NCBI GenBank assembly: GCA_951812785.1
Contig: OX638335.1
Location: 1,507,653 to 1,571,652 of the forward strand
DNA from: an uncultured Gammaproteobacteria bacterium
GTDB lineage: Bacteria > Pseudomonadota > Gammaproteobacteria > UBA4575
Direction of reading: 5' to 3'
Length of the DNA stretch: 64,000 bases
The notes below the pieces were generated by a model. It worked only from the letters and a program-made list of their open reading frames with translations. It was not told the DNA's origin and made no database searches. The translations under genes were made by a program, and so were the position numbers. Below are positions 39,693 to 50,015 of this stretch, piece after piece (positions within the stretch are counted from its first letter, which is position 1; each line of letters begins with the position of its first letter).

Positions 39693-39794
39693 GTGTTATA
39701 TCTCTCTAATGTTGTATCCCAATGTAATAAAAACCCTTCATAGACAAAACTATGCAAGTGAAAGCTGTTAGATGAATCTATAATTTTTGATAAG

Positions 39795-40826
39795 TTAACC
39801 CTTAATTTGGCCAGAGTTTTGGCCAGATTCTTCACTAGTTTGGCTTTTTTCATCATTCTCGGCTAAGGCCATAACAGCACCTTTATTATTGCCCTGAACG
39901 ACTTTATAACTAAGCTGCGGCAGATGAGCAAATTGACTTTGTAGCGCTCTAAGCATCGAATGTGCTGCAACATCACTATCAAAGAATGCAAATCCGGTTG
40001 GCCCCCAAGAGCTTTGGCCTACTCCTGGAATATCCTTCTCAATTAAGTATTCTATCACTTCAGCCACGGCAGTACTGGTGTATCTTCCACCTTGTGCAGG
40101 AGCAAAGTAGTCACCGACTCGTTGTTGAATCTCGCGCACACCCATGCCAAATTCTTGCAGATTGTTTTCGATCACTCCCGGCAGAATCCTCGCCAACACT
40201 TGTCTAGACAAAAAACCGGCGCAGTTATCTGAGAATCTAGGTAAGGTTGAAAAAGCATCAGACTCTGGCGCACCGTGCAAACCTAGGTCGCTACCATCTT
40301 CAATAATCAATATTCGCCACGCTTCTGGAAACGGATGTCGAGCCACGGTAGGAGGCACGCGTGTATTACTGCCTCTGCCTCCATCTACAATCATTCCGCC
40401 TTGCACAAATGCCGCCACGCCAATACCAGAGCGAGCACCTCTGCCTAATTCTTGAGCAATACCGACAGCATCAACATCAACATCCCACAACTTTGCAACA
40501 CAACTACCGACACACAACGCCAATTGTGTACCCGACCCAAGACCTGAATGTTCTGGAATTGATCGGTGAACGTTTATCGTACAGCCACCATCTAGATTCC
40601 ATTTCTCAAACAATTCTCTAGCAAAATCCAGCGCACGCCCACTACGTGGACCTGCCGCTTCAAATTTTTTACTCGCTTTGACGGTTAATTCTGTGCTGAA
40701 TCCATCTATGGTTACACCTGCACTAATAAATTTACGCCCTAACGCACCGCCCAGATCGACGAATCCCAAGTGCAGTCTTGCTGGCGTTCTTACGGTAACA
40801 TTTTGATTTTTGTGGTATAACATCAA
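39795..40826 (-). CDS. mptG: Beta-ribofuranosylaminobenzene 5'-phosphate synthase
   Basis: 343 residues of the GHMP-kinase-like fold. MptG (Orf4 in Methylorubrum) condenses p-aminobenzoate with PRPP, losing CO2, the first committed step towards H4MPT. Blocks: VRTPARLHLGFVDLGGALGRKF at the N-terminus, the GHMP loop RSIPEHSGLGSGTQLALCVG near residue 90, LGRGARSGIGVAAFVQGGMIVDGG, and SSWGPTGFAFF. The C-terminal 20 residues are a polar, glutamine/serine-rich tail (EKSQTSEESGQNSGQIKG) that is probably dispensable. Divergent from the fhc operon. Confidence 0.94.
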   Translation of the reverse strand: MMLYHKNQNVTVRTPARLHLGFVDLGGALGRKFISAGVTIDGFSTELTVKASKKFEAAGPRSGRALDFARELFEKWNLDGGCTINVHRSIPEHSGLGSGTQLALCVGSCVAKLWDVDVDAVGIAQELGRGARSGIGVAAFVQGGMIVDGGRGSNTRVPPTVARHPFPEAWRILIIEDGSDLGLHGAPESDAFSTLPRFSDNCAGFLSRQVLARILPGVIENNLQEFGMGVREIQQRVGDYFAPAQGGRYTSTAVAEVIEYLIEKDIPGVGQSSWGPTGFAFFDSDVAAHSMLRALQSQFAHLPQLSYKVVQGNNKGAVMALAENDEKSQTSEESGQNSGQIKG

Positions 40827-41084
40827 TGTTCTACGGTTGCTTATTCATCGTATATTACTGGTTCATCGCCGAGTAATAAATCATCAGTCAGTAAGCGAAA
40901 TTCTTAGTAGCTTTCCCCGCTATCGCAGGAGCATTATTTTATACTGAACTACACAATCCAAACTAGTGGAATTAGTAATAAACTAAGACAATATGTCCGT
41001 ATCTGAAAATCGTTACAAGAATCGTTGAGTGTCGATTGAATCATCACTCTAAATGAAAACCAACAAAACCATTAAAATAGACTA
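40827..41084. promoter_or_regulatory. Divergent promoter region between mptG and fhcB
   Basis: 258 bases between the two start codons. The sequence is AT-rich with a direct repeat of AATCGTT (near 41008 and 41023) but no box that can be named with confidence. It must hold the promoters of both C1 transcription units. Confidence 0.45.
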
Positions 41085-42347
41085 ATGCAGTTTGAACATG
41101 TCACTTGCCCACATTGTGGGATACTTTGTGATGACCTAACTATTGAAGTTAACGAATCATCATTAAAGCCTCTCAATGTTGATCACCCGCATTGCATAAG
41201 AGGGTTTACTCAGTCTTCTTTTGATAGCGTCAAGCTGCCATCGGCAAAAGTTGATGGTAAAAATGTCTCGCTTGATGAAGCCATTAACAAAGCAGTAGGA
41301 GTTCTTCAGTCCTCTTCCCAACCATTAATCAATGGATTGATAGCCGATGTTCAAGCATGCCGAAAAGCTATCGCGCTGACTGACAAAATTGGAGGCGTCG
41401 TCGATCATGCCAACGGTAAATACATGCGCGCTAACATTGCGGTAATGCAGCGCATGGGAAAAGTTAAAACGACATTAGCAGAAGTGCGTAACCGTGCTGA
41501 CCATGTCATTATTTTCGGCGCAGAAGTTCTAGACCGATTCCCTCGCTTCCTAGATAGAATATTATCTCCAGAGAAAAGCTTAGGCACAGAAAATACAACC
41601 AACAAAACCATCACGATTATTGATTCGCAAGCACAGCAAGATGTAAGTAAATCTTTTGATCAAACGAATATCAATTACTTACGCTTAGACATGCCAAATC
41701 TTGAATCAATTATTCAGGTCTTGCAAAGCACTATCCAATCTCCAGACAAAGTAGATGAAGCAGAATCTAATATTACAAAAACCATCAAGAGCGTTTATAC
41801 CAAAATTTTTGATAGCCAATATACAACGATTGTTTGGAATACAGGCTTGCTTAATACCGACACAGCGGAACAAACAGTCCAAGCAATTACATTGTCAATA
41901 AAAGAATTAATGAAAGAAATACGCTGTGTTGGCTTACCACTTGGTGGGTCCAAAGGTGAGATCACCGCAAACCAAGTGGCAACTTGGCAAACAGGTATCC
42001 CTTTACCTGTCGCATTCATGAGTGGCACACCGGTACATGATCCAGTGTTATATGACGGCAGTACCATGTTAGAAAATAATGAAGCAGATTCATTATTGTG
42101 GCTATCAACTTACAGCGCGGATGACGTGCCTCCTGAAACAACGATCCCCACTATTGTTATTGGGCATCCCAACATGGGGATTTCAAAACAAACCACTGTA
42201 TTTATTCCTGTGGGCGTGCCAGGCATAGACAATCGCGGCCTCGCATGTCGAACAGATAGCGTGGCAACATTGCCGCTACAGAAGATTCGCAACAGTGACT
42301 TACCAGTTGCGAGTGACGTGTTGAACAAAATCAACGAGATGCTATAG
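41085..42347 (+). CDS. fhcB: Formyltransferase/hydrolase complex subunit B
   Basis: 420 residues, related to the molybdopterin subunit of formylmethanofuran dehydrogenase. In methylotrophs FhcB has no redox role and is a structural part of the Fhc complex that transfers formyl from H4MPT to methylofuran and releases formate. The N-terminus keeps a cysteine cluster (HVTCPHCGILCDD, then HPHCIRGF), and ANGKYMRANIAVMQRMGKV and VAFMSGTPVHDPVLYDG match FhcB. It ends with TAG nine bases before fhcA and heads the fhcBADC operon. Confidence 0.94.
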   Translation: MQFEHVTCPHCGILCDDLTIEVNESSLKPLNVDHPHCIRGFTQSSFDSVKLPSAKVDGKNVSLDEAINKAVGVLQSSSQPLINGLIADVQACRKAIALTDKIGGVVDHANGKYMRANIAVMQRMGKVKTTLAEVRNRADHVIIFGAEVLDRFPRFLDRILSPEKSLGTENTTNKTITIIDSQAQQDVSKSFDQTNINYLRLDMPNLESIIQVLQSTIQSPDKVDEAESNITKTIKSVYTKIFDSQYTTIVWNTGLLNTDTAEQTVQAITLSIKELMKEIRCVGLPLGGSKGEITANQVATWQTGIPLPVAFMSGTPVHDPVLYDGSTMLENNEADSLLWLSTYSADDVPPETTIPTIVIGHPNMGISKQTTVFIPVGVPGIDNRGLACRTDSVATLPLQKIRNSDLPVASDVLNKINEML

Positions 42348-42355
42348 AGGGAACG

Positions 42356-44014
42356 ATGGCTATTAAACTCACAGGCGGTGAAATTTATGATCCTGCACAT
42401 CAAGTCGATGGCAAACAGCAGGATCTATATATAGTTGACGGCAAGGTATTACATGAATTACCGGACAATGAAAAAATTACTGAGACGCATGATTTAAACG
42501 GTTGTATTGTGATGGCAGGCGCCATTGATTTACATACGCATATTGGCGGCGGAAAAGTGAATATTGCGCGCACCATGATGTTAGAAGACGAACATGCACA
42601 CCCACATCACGGTTCACATATTTGTCGCTCGGGAAATGGTCATGTCGTCCCTTCTACTTTCTCAACAGGTTATCGTTATGCGGAAATGGGGTACACCGCT
42701 TGCTTTGAACCCGCTGTACTTCCCGTCAATGCACGTCAAGCCCACATGGAAATGGCCGACACGCCAATGGTTGATAAAGGCGGTTATGTCTTACTAGGCA
42801 ATGATGACTTTTTACTTAGCATGATGCAAAAGAATGTTAGCCAATCAGCTATTAATGATTATGTTGCTTGGATATTGGACGCCAGCCAATGTATTGGTAT
42901 TAAAGTGGTGAATGCCGGTGGAGTTCATGCATTTAAGTATAACCAACGTCGATTAGATGTTGATGAAAGTGGACCTGCAGGCATCACACCAAGAGATATC
43001 ATTACAAAGCTAAGCCGTGCCGTACATGAACTAGGGGTACCACATCCATTACATGTCCATGCAAGCAACTTAGGTATTCCAGGCAATTTCAAATCCACTC
43101 TGGCAACTATGACGGCAGCAGATGGCTTACCTATTCATTTAACACACATCCAATTTCACAGTTACGGTACTGAAGGTGATTACAAATTCTCTTCTGCAGC
43201 TTGTGAAATTGCAGAAGCCATTAACAGCCAACCCAATGTCACTGCAGATGTTGGCCAAATAATGTTTGGCCAGACCATCACTACTTCTGGCGATACCATG
43301 ATGCAGTACTTTGGCCATGAACATGCGCATCCGAAAAAGTGGACAGTGATGGATATCGAATGCGAGATGGGTTGTGGTGTTATTCCGTTCAAGTATCGCG
43401 ATAAAAGCTTTGTTAACGCATTGCAATGGGCTATTGGTTTAGAGATATTTTTACAAGTCAATGACCCATGGAGAGTGTTCTTAACCACAGATCACCCTAA
43501 CGGCGCACCATTTACCAGTTACCCACACTTAATTAAGTTACTCATGAATCGTTCGTTCCGTAACGATGCCTTCAACATCATTCACAAAGATGCACAGAAA
43601 ATGTCAAACCTAGTATCCATGGACAGAGAATATAGCTTATATGAAATTGCTATCATGACGCGTGCTGCATCTGCAAAGATCTTAGGCTTAACTAGTCAAG
43701 GTCATTTAGGCCAAGGTGCCAGTGCAAACATTACTGTGTATCGCAAGCAAGATGACGTGGAACAAATGTTTGCCAAACCAACGTTAGTTTTTAAAAATGG
43801 CACTTTAATTGTAAAAGATGGCGCAGTAATCAAGACGGTTAAAGGCATTACTCATGTTGTCAAACCTGAATACGATATGGGCGTAGAAAAATCACTCACT
43901 AAATATTTTGATGACTACCAAACTATTTCTTTACCTAACTTCAAAATTTCTACCGATGAAATGATTGAATGCATTGGTAACGAAGTAGAAGTTCATCCAT
44001 GTACACCAAAATAA
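42356..44014 (+). CDS. fhcA: Formyltransferase/hydrolase complex subunit A
   Basis: 552 residues, amidohydrolase superfamily. It hydrolyses formyl-methylofuran to formate. Metal-binding HxH is at H60 and H62 (GAIDLHTHIGGGKVN), with HPLHVHASNLG, PIHLTHIQFHSYG and FLTTDHPNGAPF giving the further His and Asp ligands. Members of this family carry the covalent or tightly bound methylofuran chain. Close spacing to fhcB (8 bases) and fhcD (4 bases) shows one operon. Confidence 0.95.
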   Translation: MAIKLTGGEIYDPAHQVDGKQQDLYIVDGKVLHELPDNEKITETHDLNGCIVMAGAIDLHTHIGGGKVNIARTMMLEDEHAHPHHGSHICRSGNGHVVPSTFSTGYRYAEMGYTACFEPAVLPVNARQAHMEMADTPMVDKGGYVLLGNDDFLLSMMQKNVSQSAINDYVAWILDASQCIGIKVVNAGGVHAFKYNQRRLDVDESGPAGITPRDIITKLSRAVHELGVPHPLHVHASNLGIPGNFKSTLATMTAADGLPIHLTHIQFHSYGTEGDYKFSSAACEIAEAINSQPNVTADVGQIMFGQTITTSGDTMMQYFGHEHAHPKKWTVMDIECEMGCGVIPFKYRDKSFVNALQWAIGLEIFLQVNDPWRVFLTTDHPNGAPFTSYPHLIKLLMNRSFRNDAFNIIHKDAQKMSNLVSMDREYSLYEIAIMTRAASAKILGLTSQGHLGQGASANITVYRKQDDVEQMFAKPTLVFKNGTLIVKDGAVIKTVKGITHVVKPEYDMGVEKSLTKYFDDYQTISLPNFKISTDEMIECIGNEVEVHPCTPK

Positions 44015-44018
44015 AATC

Positions 44019-44918
44019 ATGATTATTAACGGCGTTGTTATTGATGATACTTTCTCAGAAGCATTCTCTATGCGTGCAACACGAGTCATTATCACCGCAA
44101 TTAATTACAAATGGGCGCGTCATGCCGCAGAAACCATGACTGGCTTTGCTACATCCGTCATTGGCTGCAGAGTTGAGGCAGGTATCGAACGCGCCATGGG
44201 CAATCATGAAACTCCAGATGGTCGCCCCGGCATGTCAGTATTACTATTTTCAACGGATAGAAAAACCCTGCAAAAACAACTTGAAGCACGCGTTGGTCAA
44301 TGCGTGCTTACCTGCCCTACCACTGCGGTTTTTTCTGGTATGGACAATGAAGACCAAATTGCATTAGGGAAAAACTTACGTTACTTCGGTGATGGCTATC
44401 AAAATTCAAAACTGATTGGGGACAAGCGCTTTTGGCGTATCCCTGTCATGGATGGAGAATTCGTCTGCGAAGAAATGGCTGGCGTACAAAAAGCAATTGG
44501 CGGCGGCAACATACTGGTATTTGCGAGAACAGTTTCCCAGGTGTTACTTGCATGTGAAGCAGCCATTGACTCAATGAGCATGCTGCCGAACATCATTCTA
44601 CCTTTCCCAGGTGGTGGTGTTCGCTCAGGCTCTAAAGTTGGCTCTAAATATAAAGGTCTAAGTGCATCAACAAATCATTATTTTTGCCCAACATTGAAAG
44701 GCCTAGCAGGCAACGATTTAGCAAAGAATATTGAAGCAGTGATGGAAATTGTCATCGATGGTCTAACTGCAGAAGACATACGCCTGGCAATGAAACGTGG
44801 TATTGAAGCCGTGTGCGACTTAGGCAAATCGCAAGGTATAGAGAAAATTACTGGTGGAAATTATGGCGGCAAACTTGGCGAGCATCATTTCCACTTAAGA
44901 GAGATTGTCGATGAGTAA
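44019..44918 (+). CDS. fhcD: Formylmethanofuran:H4MPT formyltransferase
   Basis: 299 residues, the usual length for Ftr/FhcD. It moves the formyl group from 5-formyl-H4MPT to methylofuran within the Fhc complex. Blocks: IINGVVIDDTFSEAFSMRATRVIITA at the N-terminus, CRVEAGIERAMGNHETPDGRPGMSVLLF, LGKNLRYFGDGYQ and PFPGGGVRSGSKVGSKYKGLSAS. The stop codon overlaps the fhcC start (ATGAGTAA), which suggests coupled translation. Confidence 0.96.
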   Translation: MIINGVVIDDTFSEAFSMRATRVIITAINYKWARHAAETMTGFATSVIGCRVEAGIERAMGNHETPDGRPGMSVLLFSTDRKTLQKQLEARVGQCVLTCPTTAVFSGMDNEDQIALGKNLRYFGDGYQNSKLIGDKRFWRIPVMDGEFVCEEMAGVQKAIGGGNILVFARTVSQVLLACEAAIDSMSMLPNIILPFPGGGVRSGSKVGSKYKGLSASTNHYFCPTLKGLAGNDLAKNIEAVMEIVIDGLTAEDIRLAMKRGIEAVCDLGKSQGIEKITGGNYGGKLGEHHFHLREIVDE

Positions 44919-45735
44919 TCTAACTGTCACTTTTAATGGTTTAGCCAGTGCACGCATAGATATGCGATGGTTAAGCGAAGCTATGATAAATTCATATGCA
45001 GTAGATCAAACGAACAAACTGACCTTACCTGTTGGTAATAAAAAAATTCAAGTTGGTGAATTGTTTAATATTTCAGATAACTTCAATGGCAATATGGTTC
45101 AACTAGAAAACTCTACTGCAAAATTAGATAATATTGGTCACGCATTACCTCAAGGTGCTCACTTAACGGTGGCAGGTGATTGCGGTCACTATCTTGGCGC
45201 ACAACTGGCCGGTGGCAAAATTACATTAACTGGCAATACCAAAGATTATGCGGGTAGTGCCATGCAACAAGGTATAATTGAAATTAAAGGAAATAGCGCT
45301 GACTATTTAGGTGGCGCCCTTCCAGGGCAGAAAAAAGGCATGGCTGGCGGCACCATCCTAGTCCATGGCAACACAGGCAATTTTACCGGCGATTTAATGC
45401 GACGTGGAGTCATCATGGTCACTGGCAATATCGGTGATTACTGCGGAAGCCGTATGATTGCCGGCACCATTACTAACTTGGGTAAAATCGGTAAGCAAGT
45501 TGGCTTAGGTATGCGCAGAGGGACTATTTTGCTACCTGAATTACCCGATGACATGGCATTGACATACATAAATTGTGGTCGCCATAACCTAGGTTATTTA
45601 ACCCTACTATTACGCGAATTAAAAACTCATAATAGCGAATTCAAATCACTGCATTCAATGCGACGTCGCGTGCAAAAGTATATGGGCGATACATCTGTCA
45701 GCGGCTTAGGAGAGATTCTGATTTGGATTGGATAA
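44911..45735 (+). CDS. fhcC: Formyltransferase/hydrolase complex subunit C
   Basis: 274 residues from the ATG at 44911 (a TTG two codons upstream is less likely). A right-handed beta-helix made of repeated GXXXGXXMXXG-type turns is obvious from about residue 75: LPQGAHLTVAGDCGHYLGAQ, GNTKDYAGSAMQQGIIEI, GNSADYLGGALPG, GNTGNFTGDLMRRGVI, GNIGDYCGSRM. The family is related to the C-terminal domain of glutamate synthase and to FmdC. It is a structural subunit of Fhc. Confidence 0.94.
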   Translation: MSNLTVTFNGLASARIDMRWLSEAMINSYAVDQTNKLTLPVGNKKIQVGELFNISDNFNGNMVQLENSTAKLDNIGHALPQGAHLTVAGDCGHYLGAQLAGGKITLTGNTKDYAGSAMQQGIIEIKGNSADYLGGALPGQKKGMAGGTILVHGNTGNFTGDLMRRGVIMVTGNIGDYCGSRMIAGTITNLGKIGKQVGLGMRRGTILLPELPDDMALTYINCGRHNLGYLTLLLRELKTHNSEFKSLHSMRRRVQKYMGDTSVSGLGEILIWIG

Positions 45736-45839
45736 CCTAAACGAAGCAGTCCAGAGAGACAAGAAACACTAGCTTAACAGTTATGCTGTTACAATTAACA
45801 ACATAAACTAACCACATAAGATAAAAACAGGAGACCGAC

Positions 45840-46112
45840 ATGCCTAAGTACATTATCGAAAGAGAAATCCCAGACGCAGGCAGCCTAACTGCAGCAGATC
45901 TACAAGGCATTTCACAAAAATCATGCAGCATTCTCAAAAATATGGGCCCGCAAATTCAATGGGTAGAGAGTTTTGTGACAGACAATAAAGTTTACTGCAC
46001 ATACATCGCACCTAACGAAGACGAAATTCGCCAACATGCTCAAGAAGGTGGGTTCCCAGCAAATAGCATTGCTGAAATTAAATCTGTGATTGATCCAACT
46101 ACTTCAGAGTAA
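45840..46112 (+). CDS. DUF4242-family small protein
   Basis: 90 residues of the DUF4242 type, ferredoxin-like fold small proteins with no settled function. Visible pattern: KYIIEREIPDAGSLTAADL at the N-terminus, GPQIQWVESFVTDNKVYCTYIAPNEDEIRQHAQEGGFP in the middle and SIAEIKSVIDP at the end. A strong ribosome site (ACAGGAGACCGAC) precedes it. It lies 104 bases after fhcC and has its own terminator, so it may be co-transcribed with fhc or have its own promoter. A link to C1 metabolism is only positional. Confidence 0.75.
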   Translation: MPKYIIEREIPDAGSLTAADLQGISQKSCSILKNMGPQIQWVESFVTDNKVYCTYIAPNEDEIRQHAQEGGFPANSIAEIKSVIDPTTSE

Positions 46113-46191
46113 CCCAAGACGATAACTTCAGCGTCATAGCTATCGTTGGGCACTTAACCGTCATTCACGCGAAGGTGGAATCTAGCAATAC

Positions 46192-46216
46192 AAAAGCCCT
46201 TTCACCAGGGCTTTTT
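46192..46216 (+). terminator. Rho-independent terminator after the fhc/DUF4242 genes
   Basis: AAAAGCCCT pairs with AGGGCTTTTT around a TTCACC loop, followed by T residues. It lies 80 bases after the DUF4242 stop. Confidence 0.88.
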
Positions 46217-46383
46217 ATGTATGTACGTTATATAGTTAAGTCAACATCCATATAAATCACTCAATTCGAGCCAATGCTACGCGGTGCCCCGTTAGTTTAA
46301 CCATTATGTGTTTTCTGAAATATTCCATTAAATAATCCCTGTTTAATCCCGAAAACATAAATTTTCTTTACCCATCAATATTA

Positions 46384-47422
46384 TTACTTTAACTTCAAAT
46401 ATTTCGTATCAATATGCAATTGTTGCTTAGGCAGAGACTCTTGCAAGTAAGACATCACTTGCTCTGAGGTTGCTCAATAAGCAATTAGTTTTCCACCAAA
46501 GATTGATAATAAACGTGGTTTGGTTTTACGGTCACGTAAATAAATTGTTTCTCTGGACCTTTGATTGGTATTTTCCTCACTAGCGGGCAGTACACGCAAA
46601 CCAGAAAACTGATACTTTATATGTATTTGTTCTTGCTTGAATTCTTGAAAGTAATGAGAAAATGCCCTTAACAAATATTCAACTTCTCCATCTAGAGGAA
46701 TCGAATTGCCCGCCTCTTGTGTGTATAGACTTACCGCTATTGTTTTTTGCCTGGGTTGAACTTTTTCAAGCACGCTTGAAGCCCATGGCCCTGCTGCATT
46801 AACAATAGTTTTAGTTGTTATTTTTTTATCTGTTTCTGCTTTTGATGCACATGTCAGCACACCATGATCATCTTGTAATTCAATAGCATTTACTTTTGTG
46901 CTAAGCAATAGCTCAGCATCGTACTCTTGTGCAGAATTCATTACCGCATGAGTGAGTAAAGTGTCGTCTGTTTGCGCTTCATAATATTGAAAAACGGCGT
47001 ACAAGTTATTTACATTTAAACCGTGTAACTGATGCCACTTATGTTCTGGAACTGTTTTGAAGCGCGCATCATTGGAGAGGCTCCCCAATAACGCATACAT
47101 TGATAAACCGGCATAGATCATCCATGGCGGTCTTTTTGAATCCTTATAAACCGGTATATAGACGGGTTTAAGTTGTACTAGGTCTGGTGCATTTTTCAGC
47201 AAATAACTACGCTCCAGCAAACATTCGCGAACCAGCGAGAATTCAAATTGCTCCAGGTAACGTAAGCCTCCATGAATAAGTTTACTTGAGCGCGAAGACG
47301 TCCCCTTGCGCAAGATCATCATATTGTTCGATTAATATAGTTTTATAACCGCGTACTGCGGCCGCTTGCGCAACCCCTACTCCATGAATTCCACCACCTA
47401 TAATCGCTACATCGTAATCCAT
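46384..47422 (-). pseudogene. glpD: FAD-dependent glycerol-3-phosphate dehydrogenase, broken
   Basis: The start at 47422 reads MDYDVAIIGGGIHGVGVAQAAAVRGYKTILIEQ, the FAD-binding fold. At the next motif ([23 protein letters not shown]) a run of four G instead of three near 47306 shifts the frame. The body then continues open to a TGA at 46474-46476 where the family has Arg (GGKLIAY-R-ATSEQVM), and the tail runs on to 46384. GlpD oxidises glycerol-3-phosphate to DHAP at the membrane. Two independent lesions, one a substitution, make the gene non-functional. Its start overlaps the ugpQ stop (TAATG). Confidence 0.87.
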
Positions 47423-48153
47423 TATTGAAACTCTTTAGCATTAGCAAGTTTCACAATATCACCCATTTCTATAAATTGAACCCCTTTAGCTAGCAACTCA
47501 CTAGTATATACAGGATCACGTATATCATACAAAACCCATTGCCAAGAACCTCTCCACAAATCAGAAAGGTGACTGATTTTATTGACATTACAGAACAAAA
47601 AATCAGGCTGCATCTGTTGTACTTGTTGCTTATACTGTTGATCAAATTCACTAACAACCCAGCCCAAAGAAAAATATCTTTTTGCTTCAAGCAGACTAAT
47701 AACTTCTGCAACAAATGAAATGATAACCACATTGAATTTAGCTTGCTTTAACACTTTTAATACCGCATCGACTGCAATTTGCAATCCAAAATATTCAATA
47801 CTGTGTTTTTTGATCTCCACAAATAAAGTGATTTCGGGATAGTTATTTAGCCTATCAACAACAAACTGCAACGTGGGTATATGCAACTTTTCCACATCAT
47901 GTTTTTGACTATTTAAGTGATTAACTAAATATGTATTAATTTGTTCTGAGGTTAAATCGTGTATATTTTTATTAATGCACGTTGTTCTTTGTAAATTATC
48001 ATCATGTATTACAATAGGCACAGCCTCTTTTGATAGCTGGATATCTATTTCAATACAAGAGAACTCCAGATTGATAGCTGACTGGATCGCCATCATGCTA
48101 TTTTCAGGATAATTCACCATGTCTCCACGGTGCGCAATCAATCTGTTCTTCAA
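47422..48153 (-). CDS. ugpQ: Glycerophosphodiester phosphodiesterase
   Basis: 243 residues, cytoplasmic UgpQ type. It cleaves glycerophosphodiesters into glycerol-3-phosphate and an alcohol. The GDPD motif is at the N-terminus (IAHRGDMVNYPENSMMAIQSAI, then CIEIDIQLSKEAVPIVIHDDNLQRTT), and LFVEIKKHS holds a further metal/active-site residue. No signal peptide is seen. It is sandwiched between broken glpK (ATGA overlap at its start) and broken glpD. It alone has an intact frame, but its product pathway downstream seems lost. Confidence 0.9.
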   Translation of the reverse strand: MKNRLIAHRGDMVNYPENSMMAIQSAINLEFSCIEIDIQLSKEAVPIVIHDDNLQRTTCINKNIHDLTSEQINTYLVNHLNSQKHDVEKLHIPTLQFVVDRLNNYPEITLFVEIKKHSIEYFGLQIAVDAVLKVLKQAKFNVVIISFVAEVISLLEAKRYFSLGWVVSEFDQQYKQQVQQMQPDFLFCNVNKISHLSDLWRGSWQWVLYDIRDPVYTSELLAKGVQFIEMGDIVKLANAKEFQ

Positions 48154-49575
48154 TGAACCAAACTCTCTATTTGCGTTATAAATTTGCTATAACGCAACGC
48201 AATAGCATCATCTTTATTTGGTTTAACGATTTCCGAATTAGCGAATTGCCAGTTAAGTCTTGCCATCGCTAACCAAGCGGCACCACACGAAGTGGTTTCT
48301 TGATAGTTAGATACCGTCACAGGGATTGAACACACGTCTGCTAAACGCTGGCACAAGTACTTATCAAGCAGTTAATCCCCCCGAAGCAATAAGCATGCTA
48401 GATTGAATTCCAGATTTTTGCATTTCTTCAATATTTTTAGCGATTAAAAAGATAATGCTTTCCATCAATGCGGCTTTACATTGTTGTTCTGTGTAGTTCA
48501 AATAAGTTTTTTCTCGTCTAGAAATTTTGGTGCAATATCACTTTTCCACCAAGGTGATCCCAGGCCACCTACTGAGTTTATGAAGATTGGCACGTCAGTC
48601 TCCTCGCGCCATGCTATTTCTTCAATATTCTCTGATTCCCCAGTTATCTTCAGCCCATGTTAAACTCGACCCGGCGCCGTTGATAGTCCCCTCTAATGCA
48701 AGTTCTTGTTTTGTTTCTGAGCTATACATAATACTGAGCAGTAATTTAGAATCAGAGCATGTTTGTTGGAAATCATGCGCTAAAACAAATCCGCCAGTGC
48801 CAATATTCACAAAAGTGCTATTCGATGGCAGTTTTGCATAACCATAAATTGCACTATTTTGATCTCCATTAACTAATACCAATGGGTAATCGAATCCATC
48901 CAGTATCCCGTAATCAAAGCTATTCGGAACCGGGATAGGTAGCAACTCGGAATCAATAGAAAATGCATCCAGCAGGGAGTCGTCCCAATTACGGGTGTAT
49001 AAATTCCATAATAAAGTACGATGGGCATTTGAATAATCCACATAAGTTGGATTAGTTTCCAACAAATTAAATATGATGAATCCTGCCAGTGGGCCAAAAA
49101 GAAGTGTTCTTTGTTGACGAGCATGTTGCACATCTTGGTTATGCTCTAGCAACCAACGTAATTTTGATGCTCCATAATGCGCTGAAATCTGCAAGCCTGT
49201 TTTAGATCTAACTTTCTGATTAGATAGACTCAAATCATCCAGTTCACTTTGTGCACGTGTATCCAACCAACTTAAGGCAGGACTTAATGCCTTACCATTA
49301 TTTGAATCCCATGCAATGACGGTTGAACGTTGCGTAGCAAGCGCTACAGCGACGTTTTTTAGTTGATGTTTCAGAATAAATTGATGCGCTTCGCGAAGAA
49401 CGAATTTACAAGATTCAAGAATTGAGTTTCCATCTTGTTCGATATGGGATTTTTCAGAGTAGATTAATTCAATGGCTTGCCGAGGCTTAAATATTGCTTC
49501 GCCTTCTTTATTATAAATAATTGCTCGCGTTGAATGAGTGCCTTGATCAATTGCGACAATATGAGAATACGTCAT
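48150..49575 (-). pseudogene. glpK: Glycerol kinase (FGGY family), broken
   Basis: From 49575 the first 317 codons are open and clearly FGGY kinase: HIVAIDQGTHSTRAIIYN, QRSTVIAWDSNNGKALSPALSW, and VNIGTGGFVLAHDFQ. Near 48622 the frame is lost; then ESENIEEIAWREETDVPIFINSVGGLGSPWW, MLIASGGLTA (with stops) and finally MCQRLADVCSIPVTVSNYQETTSCGAAWLA appear in different frames to 48150. Several frameshifts and stop codons are needed to explain it. GlpK would phosphorylate glycerol or a related polyol. It is the first gene of the decayed glpK-ugpQ-glpD operon. Confidence 0.85.
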
Positions 49576-49717
49576 AAATTTAGCTAGAAGCCTACCTTAA
49601 GTTTTTAAACATGAAATGCTAATACTTAGTCAGTTAAAACGTCGAAAGCATAAGCATATATTGCAGACAAAAACGTGTCTATTTGTTTAGTATTATAGGA
49701 AGAACTTGATTAATAGC

Positions 49718-50005
49718 TTAAGGTGAACCGAATATACATCCCTGCTCCGTCACTACCACAGGAAAGTCTCCCAACCCTCTCATAGTGCTAGCCACGGCAT
49801 ATTGTTCTAGCTGAAGACCAATTTCACTCGCCTTACTGCTTTCAGTGGCAGAGTGCATCACTCTAATAAAATGTGAATCGGATTGACTAGTTAATCGAAA
49901 GCAATAGCTTTCTTTGTCTTCCTCTTCTTGAATATCGAATTCAGGAAATTCGACATTTAGATATGATAATACTGCATCACGAATCTCTATACGGTATTCA
50001 AACAC
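49718..50005 (-). CDS. Small protein of unknown function in the mtoX locus
   Basis: 95 residues, not recognised. It begins MFEYRIEIRDAVLSYLNVEFPEFD and has no signal peptide or membrane segment, an acidic stretch (QEEEDKESYC) and a mixed alpha/beta look. The start is 10 bases after the tlpA stop, so it is probably translated from the same transcript as the SCO, MauG-like and TlpA genes. A cytoplasmic accessory role is possible but not shown. Confidence 0.6.
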   Translation of the reverse strand: MFEYRIEIRDAVLSYLNVEFPEFDIQEEEDKESYCFRLTSQSDSHFIRVMHSATESSKASEIGLQLEQYAVASTMRGLGDFPVVVTEQGCIFGSP

Positions 50006-50015
50006 GGTGTTTGGA

